From Paenibacillus marchantiae (lineage in GTDB: Bacteria > Bacillota > Bacilli > Paenibacillales > Paenibacillaceae): a stretch of 64,000 nt of DNA. Positions 53,835 through 62,676 of the stretch are shown here, one piece after another. Under the pieces are notes generated by a model, which saw only the letters and a list, made by a program, of their open reading frames with translations, was not told the origin of the DNA and made no database searches. A program made the translations under genes and the position numbers. The first letter of the stretch is position 1. Each line of letters begins with the position of its first letter. The stretch is taken from NCBI RefSeq assembly GCF_028771845.1, contig NZ_CP118270.1:3906001-3970000 (forward strand), in the 5' to 3' direction.

Positions 53835-54575
53835 ATGCTACATATTCGTAAAACATTCATCACCGCACTTGCTATTCTATTGATCATTCCATTGCTATTG
53901 CCGCAGTCGGCTTCAGCTACATCATCCGCATCCAAGAATGCTGGAAATAAAGCGAGCTCCAAAATCATATATCTAACTTTCGATGATGGGCCGACCGCCC
54001 ATACGGGACAATTACTGGATATTCTGGATCAGTACAATGCCAAGGCGACATTCTTCATGCTTGGACCTCAGATGGAGAAGTTTCAGAAGGCCACCAAGCG
54101 TATTGTTGCAGATGGACATGGACTGGGCTTGCATGGCGTAACGCATGTTCCCAGTAAATTTTATAAATCCGCATACAGCGGCTTGAAAGAAATGCAGCAG
54201 GCCAATGAAAGCTTGAATAAAGTGGCAGGTGTCAAAACCAGTCTCGTTCGTACTCCATACGGCAGCAAACCGTATCTCAAACCGGCATATCGCAATGTTC
54301 TACTAGGTCAGGGTGGATTCCATCTGTGGGATTGGAATGTCGACTCCGAAGATTGGAAATACAAGAAGGATCATCAGAAAGTTTACAACAGCGTGATGAA
54401 GCAGATCCATAATGTTCAAAAGAGCGGAACCACCCCTGTGGTCCTGATGCATGACCAGGAAGCGACATTGAAAGTACTTCCGCAAGTGTTAAAAACACTG
54501 AAAGCAGAAGGCTACCAGTTTGAAGTGCTGACCAAGAAAGTGCAGCCCGTGAATTTCTGGAATGACAAACGTTAA
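53835..54575 (+). CDS. Secreted polysaccharide deacetylase (NodB domain, CE4)
   Basis: The protein has 246 residues. It has a signal peptide (about 1-28, ending SASA) and then a NodB domain: IYLTFDDGPTAHTGQ (catalytic and metal Asp), LGLHGVTHVPS (metal His pair), RTPYGSKPY, LWDWNVDSEDW and VVLMHDQEA. It de-acetylates a cell-wall polymer such as peptidoglycan N-acetylglucosamine or N-acetylmuramic acid, outside the membrane. AAGGGAGA lies upstream of ATG 53835. Confidence 0.9.
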   Translation: MLHIRKTFITALAILLIIPLLLPQSASATSSASKNAGNKASSKIIYLTFDDGPTAHTGQLLDILDQYNAKATFFMLGPQMEKFQKATKRIVADGHGLGLHGVTHVPSKFYKSAYSGLKEMQQANESLNKVAGVKTSLVRTPYGSKPYLKPAYRNVLLGQGGFHLWDWNVDSEDWKYKKDHQKVYNSVMKQIHNVQKSGTTPVVLMHDQEATLKVLPQVLKTLKAEGYQFEVLTKKVQPVNFWNDKR

Positions 54576-54635
54576 AATTCAGGCGAGACAACAATGTAAG
54601 CTGATTCCAATAACGGCTTCAAGGAGGACAACAAC

Positions 54636-55550
54636 ATGAGCAAACCTAAATTATGGATGACGATTCCTGTGACAACAGCAGTGCTGCTTGCTCTTGCGGG
54701 GTGTGGTGGTCAGGATACCAAACCATCATCAGTGGACAACACGTCCCCCGCGGCTGGTGAACAGGCTCAGTCAGGCAGTGGAGGAGCCGATTTCTCCAAT
54801 GGAACGAAAGATAGCGGAACAGATACAACGGAAACAACGGGGACGGAAGGTTCTGCGGGAAGCGGGACATCAAATTCGGAAACGGGCAGTAACGATCAAA
54901 CCCAGAAAAGTGCGAACGATGTCATTAAGGACATTCGCAGTCAGCTGAAGATGAAGAACGCTTCGTTACCTACTTCATTTCCCTTGGAAAAGGGAAAACA
55001 TCTGACTGCGGCGATCACATCGAATACTTCAGATGCGTTCCACATTAACTTTTATTCCACTGACCAGTCTGTTGCGGTTAACGATGCTTCGTTGACGGCC
55101 TCTGGCAGCAAGGTACCTGTTCTGGCATCCTATGAAGTGAAGACGTATAAAGACCCGAACAGTACGGATATTTTCCCTGAGACAGATTTGAAAGACATTC
55201 CTGAGGACATGACTGTGGATCTGGGACATGACATCAAGGGTGTGGCTGAAGGCGCGGCGGGCAGTCAGTATCTGACATGGACAGAAGGTAGATGGACGCT
55301 TCAAATTCGATCCGTCTCCCAAGATAACATGAATAATCCGGGGATTGCGAAGAGAATGGTGGAATACTTGGAATCCCATACACTGCCTGCACCAAAGGAT
55401 AAAGGATTCGTGAACGTGCAGTACCCAAGCGGTGGTAAAAGCGTTAATGTAACGATCTCCTGGCAAGATGGCAAGCAGATTCATCAGCTCCAGACCGAGC
55501 AGGTGCCACTGGAAGCTTTGGGCATGGTTGTTTCTGTAAAAATAGTATAG
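54636..55550 (+). CDS. Lipoprotein of unknown function
   Basis: The protein has 304 residues. A lipoprotein signal with lipobox LAGC (Cys at about 23) is followed by a disordered Ser/Gly/Thr/Asp/Glu region (about 25-90) and a soluble domain with ISWQDGKQIHQLQTEQVPL near the end. I recognise no family. CAAGGAGGAC precedes ATG 54636. It follows the polysaccharide deacetylase by 60 bases, so the two may be co-transcribed and act at the envelope. Confidence 0.72.
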   Translation: MSKPKLWMTIPVTTAVLLALAGCGGQDTKPSSVDNTSPAAGEQAQSGSGGADFSNGTKDSGTDTTETTGTEGSAGSGTSNSETGSNDQTQKSANDVIKDIRSQLKMKNASLPTSFPLEKGKHLTAAITSNTSDAFHINFYSTDQSVAVNDASLTASGSKVPVLASYEVKTYKDPNSTDIFPETDLKDIPEDMTVDLGHDIKGVAEGAAGSQYLTWTEGRWTLQIRSVSQDNMNNPGIAKRMVEYLESHTLPAPKDKGFVNVQYPSGGKSVNVTISWQDGKQIHQLQTEQVPLEALGMVVSVKIV

Positions 55551-55579
55551 TATGGAACTAAAATAGGTTCCAAAAGGAA

Positions 55580-55663
55580 ATAGGCTGGACCGGAGTGAGT
55601 ACTCCAGGCCAGCCTATCCTTGTATAAGCAAGGTACACCGATGGGAAGGTGTGCCTTGCTTAT
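55580..55663. terminator. Two tandem hairpins between the lipoprotein gene and desR
   Basis: The first hairpin is ATAGGCTGG (55580-55588) with CCAGCCTAT (55609-55617), with GGAGT/ACTCC nested inside. The second is ATAAGCAAGGTACACC (55624-55639) with GGTGTGCCTTGCTTAT (55648-55663), one mismatch. They separate convergent genes. Confidence 0.75.
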
Positions 55664-55692
55664 TTATGTTTCATTGGGTTAAAGCGGTACTT

Positions 55693-56292
55693 TCATTTAA
55701 ACCACCCTTTTTCTTTGGAACGAGTGATGGCTTCAATGCGGTTACTTGCATTTAACTTGTTGAGGATAATAGAGATGTAATTTCGCACCGTACCGGTTGT
55801 AATAAATAAATGTCCGGCTATTTCCTTTGTATTTTTACCGTCTGCCATCAGGCCGAGAACGGCATTTTCACGTTCGGTCAGCGGGTTCTCCTGTACATAA
55901 GCCTCGTCTACCAGATCGGGTGCAAAAATACGTCTCCCATTCATGACCTGACGGATTGATTCGGCCAGTTCCTCGATCGGGCTATCCTTTAACAGATAAC
56001 CGCGTACACCGCCTTTCAAAGCACGTTCAAAATATCCGGTCCGGGCAAAGGTTGTCAAAATAATGACTTTACAGCTCATACCTTTCAGTTCCTCAGCGGC
56101 CTCCAGGCCACTTTTGACGGGCATTTCAATGTCCATCAGACAGATGTCTGGTGTAAGCTCCCTAACGAGAGAAAGAGCTTCCTGTCCATTGCTTGCACGA
56201 CCTACCACTTCCATATCCTCTTCCAGATTGAGTAGGGAAGACAAGGCCCCCAGCATCATACGCTGGTCTTCGGCGATTACGATCCTGATCAT
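55693..56292 (-). CDS. desR: Response regulator DesR (NarL/LuxR type)
   Basis: The protein has 199 residues. The receiver domain (about 1-120) has Asp9, phospho-acceptor Asp54 in CLMDIEMP and Lys in YLLKDSP. The LuxR-type helix-turn-helix (about 137-195) has LTERENAVLGLMADGKNTKE then TVRNYISIILNKL. In B. subtilis phosphorylated DesR, also at Asp54, activates the des desaturase gene when membranes stiffen in the cold. Its ATG overlaps the desK stop by four bases. Confidence 0.92.
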   Translation of the reverse strand: MIRIVIAEDQRMMLGALSSLLNLEEDMEVVGRASNGQEALSLVRELTPDICLMDIEMPVKSGLEAAEELKGMSCKVIILTTFARTGYFERALKGGVRGYLLKDSPIEELAESIRQVMNGRRIFAPDLVDEAYVQENPLTERENAVLGLMADGKNTKEIAGHLFITTGTVRNYISIILNKLNASNRIEAITRSKEKGWFK

Positions 56293-57425
56293 TGTTCAAC
56301 CTCCTTTATCGGTTTGCGGACCAGCTTGGGAACATGGATGACAATGCCTGTACCTTCCATGTTTGCTCCGGAACGAATATCCAGACAACCGTTCACAAAT
56401 TCAAGTCGTTCTTTCATTCCCAAGATTCCGGTACCGCGCCGTTCTTGCTTGCGGGTACGTTCGATTCCAACTCCGTTATCCTGAACCGTTACTATATTAT
56501 CGGACAGTGTTTCCTCGATTCGGATGGTGCATACCGTTGCCTGACTGTGTTTTACGACATTCGTAACGGCTTCTTTCAGACACATGCCGAGTACATTTTC
56601 ATTTAGTTGTGACGTATCCTGCAACTTCGGATTGCCTTCCAGTACAAATTCAATGGAAGCGGCCTTCAAAATCTGTTCGGCACGGAACAGTTCATCCACC
56701 AGCTGTGTGCCACGCATGGTCGTTACCATTTCCCGGACTTCCTTCAGGGCCGTACTTGCCGTCTGTCTCAGATCGTTCAGTTCAATCTCGGCTTGATCAG
56801 GATTCATGCGAAGCAGACGCTTCGCCAGATCGGTTTTCAGACCAATGAGAGAGAGCTTTTGTCCAAGTGTATCGTGCAGATCGCGTGCGATACGTTGCCG
56901 CTCTTCCATTTTCACCAGATCATCCAGCCGTTTGTTGGCATTCTCCAGCTGGCCTTCCAACTGTTCACGCTTATTTTTGTTATACGTACTGATCGGAAGC
57001 AGAATGGATGCCATGAGACTAATGAATACAAACGGAAACTGACTGAGCAGTAGGGTGCTCTGCTTGATGAAGCTATAATTAATAGTTAGAAAACTGGCTG
57101 CCAGGTTCACCGAATAGAGGGTGAAAAAGCCGGCTTTATTTTTAATATTCCCAATAAAAAAAGCAAGAAACAATGAGAAATAGGCATAATCATAAGCGAT
57201 GGTCATCGTAATTGATATGGCGATCAGCAGCCCAATCCACATATACACCTGCCAGCCCTTTGTGATGAAGGCAAGCAGATAGCAAACAAAGAAGAACAGA
57301 ATGATGAAGATTCCCGCAACCATGGGCCACAATTTGGAATATTGTGAAATATAATAGAAGGGCAGGATGAAAAAGACGAGCCATACATATGGATTTAAAC
57401 CTGTATTTTTATAAAAGAGCTGCAT
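56289..57425 (-). CDS. desK: Thermosensor histidine kinase DesK
   Basis: The protein has 378 residues. Four to five helices (about 12-145) form the membrane thickness/temperature sensor. A coiled linker (about 150-172), a HisKA_3 dimer domain with MEERQRIARDLHDTLGQKLS (phospho-His near 184) and a HATPase domain (ENVLGMCLKEAVTNVVKHSQ, DNGVGIERTRKQERRGTGIL) follow. It phosphorylates or dephosphorylates DesR according to membrane fluidity. It lies about 105 bases downstream of the desaturase gene on the same strand, as in B. subtilis. Confidence 0.93.
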   Translation of the reverse strand: MQLFYKNTGLNPYVWLVFFILPFYYISQYSKLWPMVAGIFIILFFFVCYLLAFITKGWQVYMWIGLLIAISITMTIAYDYAYFSLFLAFFIGNIKNKAGFFTLYSVNLAASFLTINYSFIKQSTLLLSQFPFVFISLMASILLPISTYNKNKREQLEGQLENANKRLDDLVKMEERQRIARDLHDTLGQKLSLIGLKTDLAKRLLRMNPDQAEIELNDLRQTASTALKEVREMVTTMRGTQLVDELFRAEQILKAASIEFVLEGNPKLQDTSQLNENVLGMCLKEAVTNVVKHSQATVCTIRIEETLSDNIVTVQDNGVGIERTRKQERRGTGILGMKERLEFVNGCLDIRSGANMEGTGIVIHVPKLVRKPIKEVEQ

Positions 57426-57530
57426 CCACTTTTGAATGAAAATTCTCCTCCTCGGACTTGCATTGTACTCAAACTTAGCCTGACTGTAGCATGACTTTAG
57501 CCTGAATACAAGAAAACGAATCCGACAGAG

Positions 57531-58589
57531 TTAAGGCTTCTCTGTCAGACCCGCTTGGTTGTTTACTCGAATAGGCGGTTGAACGTAAGGCTTGCGGGAT
57601 AACGTTTTGATCTCGCCGAAGCTAATAAAACGCTTGGATTCTTCGTCCCATAGACGGAAGCGCAGGGCAGCCAGACTGGAACGTAGCGTAATCGTTGTTG
57701 CATTCTGCAATGGTGGTGTTGCATTATGTGCTTCTTCCAAGTAATAGTTAGGTACACGTGGGCTCAAGTGATGCACATGGTGGAACCCGATATTGCCGCT
57801 GATCCACTGCAACAGTTTAGGCAATTTGTAATATGAACTACCTTCAACAGCAGCCTTCACATAACTCCATTCATCTTCATTCTCAAAGTACGTATCTTCA
57901 AATTGATGCTGTACGTAGAACAGCCAGATGCCGAAGAAGCCAGAGAAGAAAAAGACGGGTGCCTGCACCAGGACAAAAGCCTGCCAGCCGATTAACCAGC
58001 ACATGGAGGCATAAAGAGCTACGATCAACACTGTAGTCAGGTGAGTATTCATGCGTTCTTTGCGTCTTGCACCTTTACGGTTAAAACGGTAGGCGAACAG
58101 GAATACATAAATGGGTCCAATACCGAACATGACAAACGGATTACGATAAATACGGTAGAAGAGACGGCCCCAAGGGGAAGCGGCTTTATATTCCTCAACC
58201 GTCATCACCCAGATATCGCCAACTCCACGTTTATCCAGATTGCCGCTGGTGGCGTGATGAATGGAATGCTCATTTTTCCATTGCAGGTAAGGCGTCAGGG
58301 TTAATACACCTGTAATCGTACCGAGAATGTCGTTGGCACGTTTGCTTTTGAAGAATGAACCATGACAGCAGTCGTGGAAGATGATAAACGTTCTAAGTAC
58401 AAACCCCGAGGCTACGAGGGCAATCGGAAATGTCAGCCAGTAGGACACGGACAGGCTATAGTACGCTGCGGCCCATAATAATAATAGTGGTAGTATGGAA
58501 TTCACTAATTGTTGGATACTCAGGCGAAGATTATTTTTCTCATAAGGGGTCACTTCTTTTTTAAGGGCCATTTCTTTGGTTCTGCTCAT
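57531..58589 (-). CDS. des: Acyl-lipid fatty acid desaturase
   Basis: The protein has 352 residues. Three histidine boxes for the di-iron site are present: HDCCH, HSIHH and HHVHH, between pairs of membrane helices. It introduces double bases-saving unsaturation, that is C=C bonds, into membrane phospholipid acyl chains to restore fluidity. I chose ATG 58589 because AAGGAGG lies just upstream on the minus strand; the frame opens at 58616. Regulation by the downstream desK-desR pair is supported by the palindrome at 58752-58773. Confidence 0.93.
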   Translation of the reverse strand: MSRTKEMALKKEVTPYEKNNLRLSIQQLVNSILPLLLLWAAAYYSLSVSYWLTFPIALVASGFVLRTFIIFHDCCHGSFFKSKRANDILGTITGVLTLTPYLQWKNEHSIHHATSGNLDKRGVGDIWVMTVEEYKAASPWGRLFYRIYRNPFVMFGIGPIYVFLFAYRFNRKGARRKERMNTHLTTVLIVALYASMCWLIGWQAFVLVQAPVFFFSGFFGIWLFYVQHQFEDTYFENEDEWSYVKAAVEGSSYYKLPKLLQWISGNIGFHHVHHLSPRVPNYYLEEAHNATPPLQNATTITLRSSLAALRFRLWDEESKRFISFGEIKTLSRKPYVQPPIRVNNQAGLTEKP

Positions 58590-58751
58590 AGACTTACGTC
58601 CTCCTTCAATGGTCAATAACTGTAATCAGTTCTAACCTAACGCTTCCTGGGAAGATGTCTCCAAGTGAGGCGTTTTTATCATTGTATAAGAATGCGTCCA
58701 GTGCAGTAAGTCATAAACGTCAGTACACTGTAATGATGAATATCAATGATG

Positions 58752-58773
58752 ACCCATGACATTTGTCATGGGT
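58752..58773. promoter_or_regulatory. Candidate DesR binding site upstream of des
   Basis: ACCCATGACA (58752-58761) and TGTCATGGGT (58764-58773) are perfect inverted repeats separated by TT. The site lies 163 bases before the des start codon, where an activator for the downstream promoter would bind. Its link to DesR is by position and because DesR is known to bind inverted repeats upstream of des. Confidence 0.65.
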
Positions 58774-58844
58774 GGATGAAGAAAACCTGCTTTGTAGAGC
58801 CTGAAAAACAGTATTTTTAGATTCCTTTGTACAATTTGCGCAAC

Positions 58845-58867
58845 AATTTGTATTATGTATACAAATT
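58845..58867. promoter_or_regulatory. Palindrome upstream of the YitT-family gene
   Basis: AATTTGTA (58845-58852) and TACAAATT (58860-58867) flank a 7-base centre, about 98 bases before ATG 58965. It looks like an operator for an unknown dimeric regulator and is distinct from the des-side palindrome. Confidence 0.45.
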
Positions 58868-58964
58868 TTGTGCCGGGCATGGTAGAATCTATCATTGAGT
58901 GGTTATGACAACTTATGAAATTGGTTGATAGGTTGATTTTCTGATGGATTGGATGGAGTGCATG

Positions 58965-59804
58965 ATGAAGAAAAGAATAACGGATATTCTATTTATTATG
59001 GCGGGTGCATTTCTGTTTGCACTTGCAGTAAACCTGTTCGTCATCCCGAATGATCTGGCTGAAGGCGGCGTTACAGGGATTACAATTATTTTGTATTACC
59101 TCTTTGAATGGTCTCCTGGACTGATGAACTTGCTCCTGAATGGTATTTTGCTACTTGTGGGGTACAAATTTCTGGACAGAACGACAACGGTGTATACCAT
59201 TATTGCGGTGGTATTTAACTCGCTGTTCCTGCACCTAACCGAGAGCTGGACGATCGCATCGGACGAGCTCTGGATCAATACTATTTTTGGTGGATTATTT
59301 GCCGGTCTGGGTATCGGCATGATTGTTAGAGTAGGCGGCACAACGGCGGGCACCGTTATTCTGGCCCGGCTTGCCAATAAATATCTGGATTGGAACATCA
59401 GTTATGGACTGTTATTCTTCGATCTGATCGTGGCGTTCTCGTCTTTCTTCATTATAGGGCCGCAAGGTTTGATGTGTACGATTGTCATGTTGTTCGTCGG
59501 AACCAAAACGATGGAGTTTATTATTGAAGGGCTCAATCCGAAAAAAGCAGTTACGATTATATCTACCAAACAGGATGCCATTGCTCAACAGGTCATTGAG
59601 AAGATGGATCGGGGAGTTACCGTCTTGTCTGGTCATGGCTACTATACGAAAAACCCGAAAGAGATCTTATATATTGTCATTAGCAAACAAGAAGTTCCGA
59701 TGCTGAAGAAGATTGTGCGAGCGGAGGACGAAATTGCTTTCATAACGATCCATGATGTGCGTGACGTATTTGGTGAAGGATTCATTGAATTGTCCAAATC
59801 GTAA
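58965..59804 (+). CDS. YitT-family membrane protein (DUF161/DUF2179)
   Basis: The protein has 279 residues. Five or six N-terminal helices carry FALAVNLFVIPNDLAEGGVT and VRVGGTTAGTVILARLANKY, followed by a soluble C-terminal DUF2179 domain (about 190-275) with VLSGHGYYTKNPKEILYIVI. Function is unknown; members are widespread in Bacillus (YitT, YpjC, YvjA). GGAG just upstream favours ATG 58965 (MKKRITDIL) among several clustered in-frame ATGs from 58944. Confidence 0.87.
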   Translation: MKKRITDILFIMAGAFLFALAVNLFVIPNDLAEGGVTGITIILYYLFEWSPGLMNLLLNGILLLVGYKFLDRTTTVYTIIAVVFNSLFLHLTESWTIASDELWINTIFGGLFAGLGIGMIVRVGGTTAGTVILARLANKYLDWNISYGLLFFDLIVAFSSFFIIGPQGLMCTIVMLFVGTKTMEFIIEGLNPKKAVTIISTKQDAIAQQVIEKMDRGVTVLSGHGYYTKNPKEILYIVISKQEVPMLKKIVRAEDEIAFITIHDVRDVFGEGFIELSKS

Positions 59805-59989
59805 TGAAACGTATATATAAGGAAGTAAGGAGCTGCGGTGTTTATCACTGCGGCTTTTTTGATTTACATAATGTAAAGTCGAAATTGAATGATTACGATG
59901 AGATCAGGCCTTGATTTTGAAATCATATCATCCGATACAGACAAAAAGCTGTACACGTTTTAAAGCCGATGATATATTAAATTTAATTC

Positions 59990-60004
59990 GTTAAGAAACT
60001 TAAC
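59990..60004. promoter_or_regulatory. Candidate operator of the ROK regulator gene
   Basis: GTTAAG (59990-59995) and CTTAAC (59999-60004) flank AAA, only 23 bases before the ROK start codon. A regulator of this family commonly represses its own operon from such a site. Confidence 0.5.
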
Positions 60005-60027
60005 TAACTATAAAAGGAGGCGATAAA

Positions 60028-61224
60028 ATGGCTGGCACACCGCAGTATATCCGCAATCTGAACGAGAATTTGATTATGGATGCGCTGATCGCAACTGGTG
60101 CGATGTCCAGGGCAGATATCAGTCGTCAGACCGGACTCAGCAAACCTACGGTGTCGTCGGCGATTGAACATCTGATTGAACGAAATCTGGTGTTAGAAAC
60201 CGGTAGAGCCGACAATGCCCAGGGTCGCAAAGCAACACTCATTCGATTCAATGAAACAGCTTACTATGTCTGTGGTATTGATATTGGGGCAACCCGAATT
60301 CGGATCGCACTCTCTGATCTGAATGGTGAGATTGTGGATTACAGAACGTATCCAACATTATCGGTCCAAAGCGGTGATCGAGCAGGGACGGCAATCCTTG
60401 ATGTGCTTCGAAGCCATATGGATGAATTACTGACGGAAAATCAATTGAATTGGGATCAAATCCAATATATTGGTTTTGGCATTCCAGGTGTTGTACTGCC
60501 GGACTCTGGTGATATTGATCGAATCGTTGCCCCGTTAGAGGGATTGGAGAAGTTGCTCTCGCTTGAATCATTGTCGGGAGCCTTCCCGTGTGAAGTGATC
60601 CTGGAGAACGATGTGAACCTGGCTGCACTGGGGGAGTACAGGGGTGGAGCAGCAGCGGATTCCAATCTATTTGTGTTTTTCTCCATCGGTACTGGAACGG
60701 GTGCAGGCATCATGGTGAACGGGCAATTGCTACGAGGCATGGGCGGTTTGACAGGCGAGCTCGCGGAGATGTTGTTGGAAGAGGGGCGTCGATTGGAGGA
60801 TGTTTTGTCAGCGGAAGGTCTGATGGAACTGGCCAAGCGTCAGTTGGATGCCAGTCTTCTTGAGGGTCCTGATTCTGGTATAGAATACCTTCGTGAACAC
60901 CTGACTCCTGAGAAACTGTTTGAAGCTACCCGAGGTGGAGAATCGCAGGCTGTGAAGATTCTGAAACAATACAGCCAAATGATTGCTTCGGCTCTGCGGA
61001 ATATCTGTGTCGTGCTTGCTCCCCATCTCATTGTACTTGGCGGAGGTATCGGGGGAAATGGGGATGTGTTATTGCCGTTTCTCAGACAGATCGTATCTGA
61101 TCAATTCCCGGCGAAGCCTGAACTGATCTGTTCAGAGCTGGGCGAGCGGGCTGTAGTGACTGGAGCAGTGCAGGTAGCCTTGCAACAGACGATGCTGAAT
61201 CTTCAGCATGAGGCATTGGAATAA
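60028..61224 (+). CDS. ROK-family transcriptional regulator (XylR/NagC-like)
   Basis: The protein has 398 residues. A MarR-like winged helix (LIATGAMSRADISRQTGLSK then PTVSSAIEHLIERN) is followed by a ROK sugar-kinase-like domain (VCGIDIGATRIRIALSDLNG, FFSIGTGTGAGIMVNGQLL). The ROK zinc motif expected after the GTG block (a GH pair followed by a CxCGxxGC cluster) is missing: the text reads GGLTGELAEMLLEEGRRLED without cysteine or histidine. It probably senses a sugar and controls the isomerase gene behind it. AAAGGAGG lies just before ATG 60028. Confidence 0.88.
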   Translation: MAGTPQYIRNLNENLIMDALIATGAMSRADISRQTGLSKPTVSSAIEHLIERNLVLETGRADNAQGRKATLIRFNETAYYVCGIDIGATRIRIALSDLNGEIVDYRTYPTLSVQSGDRAGTAILDVLRSHMDELLTENQLNWDQIQYIGFGIPGVVLPDSGDIDRIVAPLEGLEKLLSLESLSGAFPCEVILENDVNLAALGEYRGGAAADSNLFVFFSIGTGTGAGIMVNGQLLRGMGGLTGELAEMLLEEGRRLEDVLSAEGLMELAKRQLDASLLEGPDSGIEYLREHLTPEKLFEATRGGESQAVKILKQYSQMIASALRNICVVLAPHLIVLGGGIGGNGDVLLPFLRQIVSDQFPAKPELICSELGERAVVTGAVQVALQQTMLNLQHEALE

Positions 61225-61400
61225 GGGCGTTACTTCAATAATGATAAAGGTAAGCTGGATGGGCGAGATCGAAATTGGCTTAACCGTTAACCGCGAACAA
61301 AATGAGATTTGAATTAAACAATCAGCTAGGCTGATTTAAAAATAGAGAAGATTCATCAGACATTGAACGGGTTGAACATCGCATATAGGAGGACAAAGCT

Positions 61401-62367
61401 ATGTTTACCGACAAAAAGGAATATTCATTTTCAACTTGCTGGAACATCAAACGTCACACTACGGGTCAGGGCATGATTGAGGAGATCAAATCCCTAGGCT
61501 TCAGACAGGTGGAGCTAAACTATAACGTGACGGACGAATTGCTGCAAACGATTGAACCGATGATTGAACGGGGAGAAATCGGCATATCCAGTGTGCACAA
61601 ATACGTTTCCGCATGTAGCTGATCCCGATTATGGAACCGATTCGGTTCTGCTCGGTTTCGACGATGAGCCTCGTCGTAAGCGGGCCATTGAACTGCTGCT
61701 CGGTTCAGCTGAATATGCACATCGGTATGGTGCGAAGGCAGTTGTCGTGCATCCAGGCGAGGTGCCGTTTGAATATAATATTGATGAAGCATTGAAAAAG
61801 ATATATCACGATCAAGGGCCGGACTCCACGGACTATCAATCGTTATGGCAAGAGATGATTGAGAAGCGCGAGGCGGGGAGTGCACATTACCTGAAGCGAA
61901 TTCAGGAGAGTCTGGAAGAAGTGTGCGAGTTGTCGGAACAGCGCGGGTATGGGGTGAATTTTGGCATTGAAACCCGATCTCGCTGTTACCAAATGCCGAC
62001 GCTGCAGGAGGCGGGCGCACTTATCCGCAGCATGAAAGGGGCACCACTCGGATTGTGGTACGATATTGGTCACGGTATGATGATGGATCGAATGGGGCTC
62101 TATGACAATGTACGTGAAGCAAATGAATTGATCGACCATGTCGTCGGGGTACATATTCATGAGACGGTAGGCTTGTCGGATCATTGGTGTCCTTATATCC
62201 ATAGTAAGGACATGGCATTTTTTGATTCATTTCTGGACATCATTGATCGTTCTCCGGTCAAAGTATATGAGTTGAAAGCAGCCTGCACACCGGAAGAGAT
62301 TGATGAGAGTCACCAGTTAATTACAGCTCGTATCGCCGGACGTCAAGCGGCACGGCAGCACGGATAA
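61401..62367 (+). pseudogene. Sugar phosphate isomerase/epimerase with a one-base frameshift
   Basis: Two overlapping frames make up one protein of about 321 residues. The first (61401-61622) ends shortly after ISSVHK. The second continues with NTFPHVADPDYGTDSVLLGF and carries VVHPGEVPF, a GIETRSRCYQMP strand, LWYDIGHGMMM and VVGVHIHETVGLSDHW, the metal- and substrate-binding blocks of the xylose-isomerase-like TIM barrel. Removing one A from the AAA at 61599-61601 restores a continuous frame through the junction (VHNTFPHVA). AGGAGG precedes ATG 61401. It follows the ROK regulator by 176 bases and is probably its target. The frameshift may be real or a sequencing error. Confidence 0.8.
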
Positions 62368-62399
62368 TCTGGCAAGAGAACAGCGGTGAAAATAAACAT

Positions 62400-62460
62400 A
62401 AAGAGAGCGGTCAGAATAATCTTACCTTTTGGGTTAAGTGGTATTCTGCCGCTCTCTTTC
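62400..62460. terminator. Terminator after the isomerase gene
   Basis: AAAGAGAGCGG (62400-62410) pairs with CCGCTCTCTTT (62449-62459); the inner sequence continues the stem (CAGAATA with TATTCTG). Confidence 0.82.
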
Positions 62461-62493
62461 CGATGTGATATTTTCTAATCTGTAATTATAAGA

Positions 62494-62580
62494 TATAATA
62501 TGCATTAATCAGGCTATGGTATCCCTTCCTTCTGAACTCTTACAATGGTATTAGGGGTGCCGCTTCCCTGATTTTTTTAG
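62494..62580 (+). ncRNA. Candidate small structured RNA with its own -10 box and terminator
   Basis: TATAAT at 62494-62499 (weak -35 TTTTCT at 62471-62476, 17-base spacer) would start a transcript near 62507. That transcript folds as AATCAGG (62507-62513) with CCTGATT (62567-62573). Inside it GGTATCCC (62518-62525) pairs with GGGGTGCC (62554-62561) around a 28-base loop, and TTTTTTT follows the outer stem. The compact size, promoter and terminator suggest a small RNA of about 75 bases. It could instead be a leader attenuator for the gene at 62677. I match it to no known RNA family. Confidence 0.45.
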
Positions 62581-62676
62581 TTTTTTGGACTGTGTTATAC
62601 ATATGAAGAACCGCCACGAGCTAGGCCAAGTATACCAATGCTGAATATATTATCGTCATGTGGGAGAGTACAAGTG

